Source: Cellulomonas sp. JH27-2
GTDB taxonomy: Bacteria; Actinomycetota; Actinomycetes; Actinomycetales; Cellulomonadaceae
Assembly: GCF_014837175.1 (NCBI RefSeq)
Contig: NZ_JACYFR010000002.1
Coordinates: 806,001 to 870,000, forward strand
Length of the DNA stretch: 64,000 nucleotides
Reading direction: 5' to 3'
Shown: positions 23,638 to 32,410 of the stretch, piece by piece
How the letters are laid out: the number at the start of each line of letters is the position of its first letter
Position numbering within the stretch: the first letter of the stretch is position 1
Position numbers and translations under genes: made by a program
The notes under the pieces: model-generated
Database searches by the model: none
Told to the model about the DNA's origin: nothing
Seen by the model: only the letters and a program-made list of their open reading frames with translations

Positions 23638-24927
23638 TCATTCTTCCAGCCGCGCGGGCCGCACCAGACGCCCACCGACGACGGCGGCGACGCAGCCGAG
23701 CACCGCGACGAGCGGCACGACGACGAACGCCGTGTGGATGCCGACCTGGTCCGCGAGCGCTCCGAGCGCGAACGGGCCGACGCCGACCGCGAGGCTGCCG
23801 GCGAACGTCGCCCGAGCCTGGGCGGCGTCGTCGGCGCCGGGTGCCGAGGCGATGAGCAGCGAGATCGACAGCGGGTACTGCACGCCATAGCCGAGGCCGG
23901 CGACGACGAGGCCGACGATCGCCGTCGCCGGGGTCGTCGCGCTCCACAGGATCGCCCAGCCGACGATGGCGACCGCGAACCCGGCTGCCAGGATCCGCGC
24001 CGGTGCGATGCGCAGCGACACGGGCCCCATGACGAAGCGGATGGTCGACATGCCGACGAGCAGCCCGGCGGTGGTCGCCGCCGCGATCCCCGCACCGGCG
24101 CCGGTCTGCTCGCGCACCAGGTCCGTGGCCCAGTACGTGGTGCTCATCTCCATGGCGATGGCCGCGACGACCGCGACGAGGAAGCACCAGGCGGGCAGAT
24201 GGTTCAGTGCGCTGCGAACCGCGTGGGACGCGCCGGCCGGGTCGCCGCCGCCGACGGCCATCGCGTCGACCGACGCGACGACCGCGTCGGTCGCCTCGGG
24301 AGGGGTTCCCGGCGGCGACACGCTGCGGACGGGCGGGGTCATCGCGCCACCGTCGGGTGCCCGCGACACCAGCACGGCCGTCGCCACCGCGATGACGACC
24401 GTGACCGCCACCGCGGGACGCCAGCCCCACCCGACGGCGACGCACGCCCCGACCGCCAGCGGACCGATCAGCCCCAGGCTCGAGCCGACCCCGTTGGCCT
24501 CGGTCAGTGCTGCGGACGCGGCTGGACCGTGGTGGAGCGCGAGCCCCGGCTGCGCGGCGCTGATCGCCATGTTGCCGCCGACCGCGAGCACGACCACCGC
24601 GGGCAGGCTCCACACCAGCGACGGGGCGAGCAGGAGCGCGCTCGTGCCCACCGCCACGGCGCCGCACCCGGCGTACAGGGCCCCTCGACGCCCGGTCCCG
24701 ACCACCATCCGCGGCGTGACCAGCGCCGCCACCACCCCGCCGACGGCCATGGCCGTGCCGTGCAGACCGGCCTGCGCCTTGGAGATGTCGAAGTCGTCGG
24801 CCAGCAGCGAGACGCTCGGGTTGAAGCTGTACAACAGCCAGCCCCAGATCACGAAGCTGCCGTAGAAGGTGAACGTCAGCCGGTCCCGGTGGAAGCGGGC
24901 GCGTTCGGCGGTCCGGTCGATCGTCAT
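23638..24927 (-). CDS. MFS transporter
   Basis: 429 residues with 12 hydrophobic segments in two halves, joined by a long hydrophilic loop at about residues 195-235 (Pro/Thr-rich). The first half has GLHGTAMAVGGVVAALVTPRMVVGTGRR, matching the MFS loop 2-3 motif. The charge pattern fits a proton-coupled drug or metabolite exporter. Substrate unknown. The gene begins 64 nt after the stop of the large membrane hydrolase gene and ends 4 nt before the SpoU methyltransferase start. No dedicated regulator is adjacent. Confidence 0.9.
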   Translation of the reverse strand: MTIDRTAERARFHRDRLTFTFYGSFVIWGWLLYSFNPSVSLLADDFDISKAQAGLHGTAMAVGGVVAALVTPRMVVGTGRRGALYAGCGAVAVGTSALLLAPSLVWSLPAVVVLAVGGNMAISAAQPGLALHHGPAASAALTEANGVGSSLGLIGPLAVGACVAVGWGWRPAVAVTVVIAVATAVLVSRAPDGGAMTPPVRSVSPPGTPPEATDAVVASVDAMAVGGGDPAGASHAVRSALNHLPAWCFLVAVVAAIAMEMSTTYWATDLVREQTGAGAGIAAATTAGLLVGMSTIRFVMGPVSLRIAPARILAAGFAVAIVGWAILWSATTPATAIVGLVVAGLGYGVQYPLSISLLIASAPGADDAAQARATFAGSLAVGVGPFALGALADQVGIHTAFVVVPLVAVLGCVAAVVGGRLVRPARLEE

Positions 24928-24990
24928 GCGCCGGCCACCGGGTCACGGCCTACCGCTCGGTCGGTGGTCATGCGGTGAGCCTAGGGCCCG

Positions 24991-27846
24991 CTAGTCGTCG
25001 CGGACCGGGACCTTGCGCAGCAGCGCGACGAGCTCACCCATCTGGGTGCCGTACTCGGCGGTGTCCGGGTACCCGGAGTGCGCGTCGATCGTGAGCAGGT
25101 ACGCCGCCTGGTCCACCTCCTGCGCCGGACGGTCGATGCTCGTCGCGGTGGGCGCGTACGCGTCCACCGGGAAGCCGATGAAGTCGGTGCGACGCCACAG
25201 GCTGCGCCAGCGGACCGCACCGTCGCAGGTCAGCGACTCGACGACCGTCACCCCGACCGGCGCCACCGGCGGCGGGACACGCACGTCCCACGGGTCGGCG
25301 ACCCACACGCGCGGGGCCGACGACGGGTGGGTCCCGAGCACGGCCGGGCCGAACAGCTCGGGGAAGAACCGCCCGAAGTAGGCGCGCAGCTGCGTGCCGT
25401 AGGTGAGCAGCGCGACGCGGTCGTCGTCGGCGCCCCGGGGACCGTCCCACCGCGCCAGCAGGGTGGCGACGGCGACGACGCCACCCAGGCTGTGCGCCGA
25501 CAGCACGACCCGGCGCCGCGCGAGCATGCGCTGCTCGGCGGCGCCCACCTCGCTGCTCGCCCGGTCGTCCCCGAGCCACACGTCGATCCGCGAGCGCAGC
25601 TCCGGGACCACGCGCTCGGCGTAGCAGGGCGGTGCGAACGGGTGCGCCGCCCGGGGCAGGAAGCACATGAGGTCCCACAGCAGCCCCCACGGCCGCGCGA
25701 GCGACTGCTTGGACCCGGCGAGCACCACTGACCCGACGACGAGCCCGAAGGCGACCACGACCGCCTTGGTCGACCACTGCACGGCCAGGTCCCACGCGGC
25801 GCCGGCCACACCGCCGAACTGGCGGTCCGGGTCGGGCAGCACGAGCGTGCCGGCCAGCGCGAGGAAGAACACGATCCCGAGCACGCCGACGATGCGCTCG
25901 GCCCGTTGCGCGAGGGCGGCGTGGCGCCGGCCGCGCTGCACGGCGCTCTCCTCGCTGGTGGTGGGCTTGGCCGCGACCACCTGGCCGGGCACCACCGGCA
26001 GCGGGACACGGGAGAGCACCGCCATACGCAGCGCCAGGACCAGGACGACGAGCACCAGGACCGCCAGTCCCGCGACGCTCATGATGGCGAACTCGAGGTA
26101 CCCGGGCGGGGTCACGAGCTGGGCCGCGGCGGGGACCTGGGCGAGGACGGGCTCGCGCAGCCGGTCGGCGGCGTCGAGGTCGGTGAGTGCGTCGGTGACC
26201 GCTTGCGGGACGGTCGCGTTCTCGGGTGCGCCCGGCGCCTGGAGCCACGCGACGATCCCGAGGACGGTCGACGCGCTGAGCACCATGGCCACGCCGCCGG
26301 CCATCGACAGCAGCACGAACGGCCCGCGTCCTGCCCATCCCTCCCGTCCACGGGCCGCGCGCCCGCGGCCGGCGACGACCGTCACGACGAGCAGCACGAC
26401 GAACGCCACCCCGGACACGGTGCGCGACGCGATGCCCGCAGCTCCGTCCGGCCACATCAACGCGAGCACGGCGGCAACGAGCGCGACGACCACGAGCGGC
26501 GCCCAGAGGAGTGCCGGTACCCGGGCGCGGACACCGAGCGCGACGACGCACAGCAGCACCATGAGCCCGATGAGCAGGCTCGGCACGGCCGCGAGCCCGA
26601 GGAACGGCACGGCGGTCGGGTCGGCCGGGCGCAGCGGCTCGTCGCCCGAGCGCGCCACCACGACGACGGCGGCCGCGAACAGCACCAGGGCGACAGCGAG
26701 CACCACACCGTCGACGCGCCGGCTCACCTCGACGTCGGGCTTGATGGCGGGCTGCTGGCCCGCGTGCGGCAGCGGATCGAGGCGCACGCGTCCCACCCGC
26801 ACGGCCACGATCACCAGCACGGCGACGGCGACCACGACGATCACCGCCCAGTACCACCGGTCCGACGCCGCCCACACGCGCGGACCAGCGCACCCGCGCT
26901 CCCCGAAGCCGGTGGCCCGCCGGCAGCCGGGCTCGTCGCGGTACAGGAAGTGCCAGCCGAGCAGGGCCGCGAGCAGCGCGAACGCAGCGGCCAGATGCTG
27001 GAACCAGAGCACCGACGACCGCTTGGCATGGGTCCAGAAGCCTGGCCGCGCCAGCATCGGCCACACGGACCCGTCGTCGGGCGGCGCGCTCGCGGTGAGC
27101 CCGCGTCCCTTGGTGCCCGACGTGCGTCGCTCGTAGCGCAGCTGCCCCGTGGACCCGACGGCCGCGAGCGCCAGCACGGCGCCGGCGGCGAGCAGCGCGA
27201 GGACGGCCGTGCGCGGCCCCGACTCCCAGCGTGCCCACGAGTCGAGCTGGTGCGGGAGCGCCGAGCAGGTCATCACGTAGTCGACGTCGCTGGTCTGCCC
27301 GTCGATCTCGAGCGCCGTTCGCGCGCCATAGCACTGCGCGCCGACGATGCCGAGCATCACGGTGGCCGTCGTCGCGACCCACAGCAACGTGAGCGCCAGG
27401 CCGAAGAGCCGGACCATGCCGCCCGCGGCCGACGAGCGGCGACCGTGCGGCTCGTCGGCATCCCGCGACCAGTACGCCACGTTGGCCAGGCCGAACGGGA
27501 TGATCAGCACCCACAGTGCCCGGATCACGCCCGCCACCAGGCCGCTCGCCCGCCCGATCGCCGGGACGGTGGACAGGCGCGCCATCGCGCCCCACGAGTA
27601 GCCCTCTCGCCGCACCCCGGGCGCCGGCGTGCGGGGATCGCCGGGCCGGCGCTCGGTGGCGAGCGACTTCGCCGTCGGCGCCCAGAAGCTGCCGAGCGCG
27701 TCACCGTCCACCTGCTCGACCTCGTCGGGCGGCAGGCCGAGCATCGCGGCCGGCGGGGTGTTGGCGACACCGTGCACCCGCAGCTCCAGGACGTCGGGCG
27801 CGTCCGTGGGACGGTCCTTGGCACCACGCCGGACCAGCAGTCGCAC
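24991..27846 (-). CDS. Large polytopic membrane protein with alpha/beta-hydrolase C-terminus
   Basis: 951 residues from GTG 27846, with a GGAGG-rich ribosome site. The N-terminus has LELRVHGVANTPPAAML and may resemble the start of a hydrolase fold. About 13 hydrophobic helices fill residues 110-720. The C-terminal domain carries a serine-hydrolase nucleophile elbow, SAHSLGG (Ser about 786), and a late His in DAHSGYP (about 923), with an acidic residue plausible in the RTDFIGFPVDAY segment. Together these suggest a membrane-anchored lipase or esterase with split hydrolase parts around the helices. I do not recognise a characterised family. A hairpin separates it from the ABC exporter operon upstream. 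Confidence 0.7.
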   Translation of the reverse strand: MRLLVRRGAKDRPTDAPDVLELRVHGVANTPPAAMLGLPPDEVEQVDGDALGSFWAPTAKSLATERRPGDPRTPAPGVRREGYSWGAMARLSTVPAIGRASGLVAGVIRALWVLIIPFGLANVAYWSRDADEPHGRRSSAAGGMVRLFGLALTLLWVATTATVMLGIVGAQCYGARTALEIDGQTSDVDYVMTCSALPHQLDSWARWESGPRTAVLALLAAGAVLALAAVGSTGQLRYERRTSGTKGRGLTASAPPDDGSVWPMLARPGFWTHAKRSSVLWFQHLAAAFALLAALLGWHFLYRDEPGCRRATGFGERGCAGPRVWAASDRWYWAVIVVVAVAVLVIVAVRVGRVRLDPLPHAGQQPAIKPDVEVSRRVDGVVLAVALVLFAAAVVVVARSGDEPLRPADPTAVPFLGLAAVPSLLIGLMVLLCVVALGVRARVPALLWAPLVVVALVAAVLALMWPDGAAGIASRTVSGVAFVVLLVVTVVAGRGRAARGREGWAGRGPFVLLSMAGGVAMVLSASTVLGIVAWLQAPGAPENATVPQAVTDALTDLDAADRLREPVLAQVPAAAQLVTPPGYLEFAIMSVAGLAVLVLVVLVLALRMAVLSRVPLPVVPGQVVAAKPTTSEESAVQRGRRHAALAQRAERIVGVLGIVFFLALAGTLVLPDPDRQFGGVAGAAWDLAVQWSTKAVVVAFGLVVGSVVLAGSKQSLARPWGLLWDLMCFLPRAAHPFAPPCYAERVVPELRSRIDVWLGDDRASSEVGAAEQRMLARRRVVLSAHSLGGVVAVATLLARWDGPRGADDDRVALLTYGTQLRAYFGRFFPELFGPAVLGTHPSSAPRVWVADPWDVRVPPPVAPVGVTVVESLTCDGAVRWRSLWRRTDFIGFPVDAYAPTATSIDRPAQEVDQAAYLLTIDAHSGYPDTAEYGTQMGELVALLRKVPVRDD

Positions 27847-27936
27847 GGCTCCCCCTCCGCCAGAGGTATCACCCGACGCTACCGACGCAGACCCCTCGCC
27901 CGCTATGCCCCGATTGCCCCTTTCACCCACGCCGAC

Positions 27937-27976
27937 GTCCGAGCAAGTGGTCGCTATGGCGACCACTTGCTCGGAC
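27937..27976 (-). terminator. 18-bp hairpin after the ABC exporter operon
   Basis: A perfect 18-bp inverted repeat (27937-27954 and 27959-27976) with a 4-nt loop starts 8 nt after the end of the downstream ABC gene, in the direction of transcription. There is no U-tract. It probably ends the tetR-ABC operon before the large membrane hydrolase gene. Confidence 0.85.
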
Positions 27977-27984
27977 GCAACGAG

Positions 27985-29958
27985 TCATTCCTCCGTGGCG
28001 GCGCCTGCGAACTGGCTCGCGTACAGGCGGGCGTAGGCGCCGCCGGCCTCGAGCAGCTCGTCGTGCGAGCCCTGCTCGACGATCGAGCCGTGCTCCATCA
28101 CCAGGATGATGTCGGCGTCGCGGATGGTGGACAGGCGGTGCGCGATGACGAACGACGTGCGCCCCGAACGCAGCGTGTTCATGGCCTGCTGCACCAGCAC
28201 CTCGGTGCGGGTGTCGACCGAGCTGGTCGCCTCGTCGAGGATCAGGATGCTCGGGTCGGCCAGGAACGCGCGCGCGATCGTGAGCAGCTGCTTCTCCCCC
28301 GCGGAGACGTTTGCCCCTTCGTCGTCGATGACCGTGTCGTACCCGTCGGGAAGCGTGCGCACGAACCGGTCGACGTGGGTCGCCTCGGCGGCCTCGACGA
28401 TCTGCTCCATCGTCGCGTGCTCGACGCCGTAGGCGATGTTCTCCGCGATGGTCCCGCCGAACAGCCACGTGTCCTGCAGGACCATGCCCATCTCGGAGCG
28501 CAGCGCGTCACGGGTGGTCGCGCGGGTGTCGACACCGTCCAGCGTGATGCGGCCGCCGTCCACCTCGTAGAACCGCATGATCAGGTTGACGAGCGTCGTC
28601 TTGCCGGCACCCGTGGGTCCGACGATGGCGATCGTCTGGCCAGGCTCCGCGACCAGGGACAGGTCCGTGATGAGCGGCTCGTCGGGCTTGTAGCTGAACG
28701 CGACGTGCTCGAACGCGACGCGTCCCTGCACCGGCTCGGGCAGCGGCTGCGCAGGCTCCGGGTCCGGGTCCTGCTCCTCGGCGTCCAGCAGCTCGAAGAC
28801 GCGCTCGACCGACGCGATGCCGGACTGCAGCAGGTTGGCCATCGACGCGATCTGCGTGATGGGCTGCGTGAACTGGCGGCTGTACTGGATGAACGCCTGC
28901 ACGTCGCCCAGCGACATGGTCCCCGACGCGACGCGTAGGCCGCCGACGACCGCGACGATCACGTAGTTGAGGTTGGCCAGGAAGCCGAGCGCCGGCTGGA
29001 TGGTGCCGGAGATGAACTGGGCCTTGAAGCTGGCCTCGTACAGCTTCTCGTTCCGCTCGGCGAAGACCTCCGCCGCCTCGTGCTGGCGACCGAACACCGT
29101 CACGAGCGTGTGGCCGGTGAACATCTCCTCGACGTGCGCGTTGACCTCGCCGGTGCTGGCCCACTGCTGCACGAACTGCGGCTTGGACCGCTTGGCGATC
29201 TGCGCGGCGACGATCATCGACAGTGGCACCGTGACGAGCGCGACGAGCGCCAGCAGCGGCGAGATCCAGAACATCATCACGAGCACGCCGACCACGGTGA
29301 GCACCGAGGTGATGAGCTGGCTGAGCGTCTGCTGCAGCGTCTGCGACACGTTGTCGATGTCGTTGGTGACGCGGCTGAGCAGCTCGCCGCGCGGCTGGGA
29401 GTCGATGTACTTCAGCGGCAGCCGGGACAGCTTCGCCTCGACGTCCGCGCGCAGCCGCAGCACCACGCGCTGCACCACGCCGGCCGTGATCCGGCCCTGG
29501 GCCCAGCCGAACAGGAACGAGCCCAGGTACACCAGCAGGACGACGACGAGGATGCCGCGCAGGTGCCCGAAGTCGATCCCCTGCCCGGGCACCAGCCCGT
29601 CGATGCCCGAGATCGTGTCGGCGAACGTGCCCTGGTCCGCCTGCCGCAGCGCCGCGACCACCTGGTCCTGCGTCATGCCGTGGAACTGCTCGGGCAGCTC
29701 CTTGCCGACGACGCCGGCGAAGATGACGTTGGTCGCGTTGCCGAGCAGCTTGGGCCCGACGACCGCGAGGAACACCGACGCGACGGCGAGCAGTCCGACG
29801 AGCGCGATCTTGGTGCGCTCCGGCCGCAGCTCCTTGAGGAACCGCATGCCGGACGCCCGGAAGTTGGTCGACTTCTCCCCGGGCATGCCCATGTTGCCCA
29901 TCGGGCCCGGGCCGCGCATCGGCGGCCGCTTGACGGTCGTCGTCTTCTCGCCGCTCAT
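27985..29958 (-). CDS. ABC exporter subunit (fused membrane and ATPase domains), second half-transporter
   Basis: 657 residues. The type I exporter membrane domain (about residues 50-390, six helices) is preceded by a basic, Gly/Pro/Met-rich N-terminal tail and followed by an ATPase. The ATPase has Walker A GPTGAGKTT, a Q-loop, a signature segment reading VSAGEKQLL (non-canonical, in place of LSGGQ) and Walker B ILILDEATSS. Its switch His is in IAHRLS. It presumably dimerises with the preceding gene product, with which it overlaps by 4 nt (ATGA), to export drugs or lipids. TetR control is likely. The ATP site formed by the degenerate signature is probably the non-hydrolytic one. Confidence 0.92.
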   Translation of the reverse strand: MSGEKTTTVKRPPMRGPGPMGNMGMPGEKSTNFRASGMRFLKELRPERTKIALVGLLAVASVFLAVVGPKLLGNATNVIFAGVVGKELPEQFHGMTQDQVVAALRQADQGTFADTISGIDGLVPGQGIDFGHLRGILVVVLLVYLGSFLFGWAQGRITAGVVQRVVLRLRADVEAKLSRLPLKYIDSQPRGELLSRVTNDIDNVSQTLQQTLSQLITSVLTVVGVLVMMFWISPLLALVALVTVPLSMIVAAQIAKRSKPQFVQQWASTGEVNAHVEEMFTGHTLVTVFGRQHEAAEVFAERNEKLYEASFKAQFISGTIQPALGFLANLNYVIVAVVGGLRVASGTMSLGDVQAFIQYSRQFTQPITQIASMANLLQSGIASVERVFELLDAEEQDPDPEPAQPLPEPVQGRVAFEHVAFSYKPDEPLITDLSLVAEPGQTIAIVGPTGAGKTTLVNLIMRFYEVDGGRITLDGVDTRATTRDALRSEMGMVLQDTWLFGGTIAENIAYGVEHATMEQIVEAAEATHVDRFVRTLPDGYDTVIDDEGANVSAGEKQLLTIARAFLADPSILILDEATSSVDTRTEVLVQQAMNTLRSGRTSFVIAHRLSTIRDADIILVMEHGSIVEQGSHDELLEAGGAYARLYASQFAGAATEE

Positions 29959-31700
29959 GCCGCCTCCTCCGCACTGACCTGCGAGTACACGATCTCCTGG
30001 TAGGTCTCGTTCGAGGCCAGCAGCTCCTCGTGCGTCCCGACGCCCACCACGGCCCCCTCCTCCAGCACGACGATCGAGTCGGCATGCCGGATGGTGGCCA
30101 CCCGCTGCGCGACCACGAGGACCGCCGCGTCGCGCGTCTCCGGGATCAGCGCCGCCCGCAGGGCCGCGTCGGTCGCGTAGTCGAGCGCCGAGAACGAGTC
30201 GTCGAACAGGTACAGGTGCGGTCGTCTGACGAGCGCCCGGGCGATGGCCAGACGTTGTCTCTGGCCACCCGAGACGTTGGTACCACCCTGCGAGATCGGT
30301 GCGTCGAGGCCGCCAGGCATCGCCTCCACGAAGTCGCGACCCTGGGCCACCTCGAGGGCGTGCCACAGCTCGTCGTCGGACGCCCCGGGCTTGCCGTACT
30401 CCAGGTTGGACCGCACGGTGCCCGAGAACAGGTAGGGCTTCTGCGGCACGATCGCCACCTGCTCCCACAGGTCGTCCGGCGCAAGGTCCCGCACGTCGAC
30501 CCCGTCGAGCAGCACGCGGCCGCCGGTCACGTCGAACAGCCGCGGGACCAGGTTGACGAGCGTCGTCTTGCCCGATCCGGTGGACCCGATGATGGCCGTG
30601 GTCCGCCCCGGCTCCGCCACCAGGTCGACGCCGTGCAGCACCTGCTGCTCGGCGCCCGGGTAGCCGAACTCGACGTCGCGGAGCTCGAGCAGCCCCGGTC
30701 GCGCTCGCTCGCCCGTCGGGAGCGCGACGGGGACCGTGGGCGGCAGCACGGTCGTCTCCGTGTCCAGCACCTCGCCGATGCGCCCCGCGGACACCACCGC
30801 GCGCGGCAGCATGACGAACATCATCGTGCTCATCATCACGGCCATGAGGATGTAGGCGATGTAGGACAGGAACGCGGTCAGCGCCCCGATCTGCATCTCC
30901 CCGGAGTCGATGCGCCGGCCACCGAACCACAGCACGCCCACGCTCGTCACGTTGAGCACCACCATGACCGCGGGGAACATCAGCGCCATGAGCTGACCGG
31001 TGCGCAGCGAGGTCGTGTACAGCGCCTCGTTGGCCTCACCGAAGCGGCGCGACTCGCGCTCCTCGCGCACGAACGCACGGACCACCCGGATGCCGGCGAT
31101 CTGCTCGCGCATCACGCGGTTGATCGCGTCGATCCGCTTCTGCATCTGGCGGAAGTACGGGATCATCCGCGACACGACCAGGCCGACGATGATGCCGAGC
31201 GCCGGGACCGAGAACAGCAGGATGGCCGACAGGCCCACGTCCTCCTGGAGCGCCATGATCACGCCGCCGATCAGCATGATCGGCGCCATGATCATGAAGG
31301 TGAACGTCATCAGCACGACCATCTGGACCTGCTGGACGTCGTTCGTCGAGCGCGTGATCAATGTCGGCGCACCGAACTTGCCGACCTCCTGGGCCGAGAA
31401 CGTCTGCACGTGCCCGAACAGGCGCCCGCGGACGTCGCGGCCGAACCCCATCGCGGCCCGCGCGGCGAAGTAGACCGCGACCACGGCGCAGACCACCTGC
31501 AGCAGGCTGACGGCGAGCATGATGCCGCCCAGCCGCATGATCTCGTCGGTGTCGCCCTGGACGACCCCGTCGTCGATGATGCGGGCGTTGAGGCTGGGCA
31601 GGTAGAGGGTGGCGAGCGTCTGCACGAGCTGCAGGACGACGACGATGGTCACGTCCCTGCGGTAGGGGCGCAGATGCACCTTCAGCAGTGTTCCGAGCAT
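29955..31700 (-). CDS. ABC exporter subunit (fused membrane and ATPase domains), first half-transporter
   Basis: 581 residues; AGGAG lies about 6 nt before ATG 31700. Six-helix membrane domain (residues 15-320), then an ATPase with Walker A GSTGSGKTT, canonical signature NVSGGQRQRL and Walker B LYLFDDSFSALD. The Walker B has DD instead of DE, so the catalytic Glu is replaced, typical of the degenerate site in heterodimeric exporters. The switch region AQRVATI lacks His. Paired with the next gene this forms one competent and one degenerate ATP site. It begins immediately after the TetR gene stop (TGATG). Confidence 0.92.
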   Translation of the reverse strand: MLGTLLKVHLRPYRRDVTIVVVLQLVQTLATLYLPSLNARIIDDGVVQGDTDEIMRLGGIMLAVSLLQVVCAVVAVYFAARAAMGFGRDVRGRLFGHVQTFSAQEVGKFGAPTLITRSTNDVQQVQMVVLMTFTFMIMAPIMLIGGVIMALQEDVGLSAILLFSVPALGIIVGLVVSRMIPYFRQMQKRIDAINRVMREQIAGIRVVRAFVREERESRRFGEANEALYTTSLRTGQLMALMFPAVMVVLNVTSVGVLWFGGRRIDSGEMQIGALTAFLSYIAYILMAVMMSTMMFVMLPRAVVSAGRIGEVLDTETTVLPPTVPVALPTGERARPGLLELRDVEFGYPGAEQQVLHGVDLVAEPGRTTAIIGSTGSGKTTLVNLVPRLFDVTGGRVLLDGVDVRDLAPDDLWEQVAIVPQKPYLFSGTVRSNLEYGKPGASDDELWHALEVAQGRDFVEAMPGGLDAPISQGGTNVSGGQRQRLAIARALVRRPHLYLFDDSFSALDYATDAALRAALIPETRDAAVLVVAQRVATIRHADSIVVLEEGAVVGVGTHEELLASNETYQEIVYSQVSAEEAA

Positions 31701-32377
31701 CACGAGCTCCTGGTGGGGGTCGGGGCGAGGACACCGTGCAAGAAGGTGTCGACGAGCTGGGCGACGGGCGGTTGGGTGGGCGCACGTCCACGGCGGGCGG
31801 CATTCACGGCCTGCATGGAGGCGCCGACGATGAGCACGTCGAGCAGCTCGACGACGTCGGCGAGCGGCCGGGCGAACCTGTCGGCGTCCGGCTCGAGGAC
31901 GCGGGCCAGCGCCGCGCGCACGGCTTCCTCGCCGGCCTCCTGGGACTCGATCCAGGCTCGGCCCGTCTCGGCCCGAGTCCGTGACACGCCCACGTCGTCG
32001 CGGGCGAGCTCGTGCAGGACGCCGACCCATCGGATCGTGGCGGTGATCTGCTCGAACCCGATCTCGAAGACGCGCGTCAGGCGGTGCTCCAGCCAGGACG
32101 CCCGATCGATCGCGTCGAGCTCCGGCACCGCCGAGGCCGGGTCGATCGCCGCGTGGACCACGTCCCGCACCAGCGTCGTCTTGTCGGCGAACACCCGGAA
32201 CAGCGTCCCTTCCGCGACACCGGCGGCCTGCGCCAGCTCCTTCGTCGTCACGGACGCCCCACGGGCCAGCACCAGGGGCCGGACCGCGTCGAGGATCGCG
32301 CGGCGGCGCTCGTCGGGAGGCAACGGCGCGGCGCGACCCGGTCGGGCCACGCCGCGCTCGTCGGAAGCCACCGTCAT
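31700..32377 (-). CDS. TetR family regulator of the ABC exporter
   Basis: 225 residues. The N-terminal HTH (residues about 20-65) reads DERRRAILDAVRPLVLARGASVTTKELAQAAGVAEGTLFRVFADK, the TetR signature (segment quoted in parts in the source: VTTKELAQAAGVAEGTLFR). The C-terminal ligand domain is helical. The stop codon overlaps the ABC gene start, so repressor and transporter are in one operon. A TATGGT -10 hexamer 6 nt before the ATG indicates a leaderless transcript, and the inverted repeat GAGTGA-N4-TCACTC just upstream is its likely operator. The effector is probably an exporter substrate (inference). Confidence 0.9.
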   Translation of the reverse strand: MTVASDERGVARPGRAAPLPPDERRRAILDAVRPLVLARGASVTTKELAQAAGVAEGTLFRVFADKTTLVRDVVHAAIDPASAVPELDAIDRASWLEHRLTRVFEIGFEQITATIRWVGVLHELARDDVGVSRTRAETGRAWIESQEAGEEAVRAALARVLEPDADRFARPLADVVELLDVLIVGASMQAVNAARRGRAPTQPPVAQLVDTFLHGVLAPTPTRSS

Positions 32378-32383
32378 GCGGCG

Positions 32384-32408
32384 ACCATAACTGAGTGAGC
32401 ACTCACTC
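32384..32408 (-). promoter_or_regulatory. Promoter and operator of the tetR-ABC operon
   Basis: On the minus strand, TATGGT (32384-32389) lies 6 nt before ATG 32377. The inverted repeat GAGTGA-GCAC-TCACTC (32393-32408) sits directly upstream, covering the spacer between -35 and -10. This is a typical TetR autorepression layout. It lies in the 33-bp gap after the SPFH gene. Confidence 0.75.
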
Positions 32409-32410
32409 CG

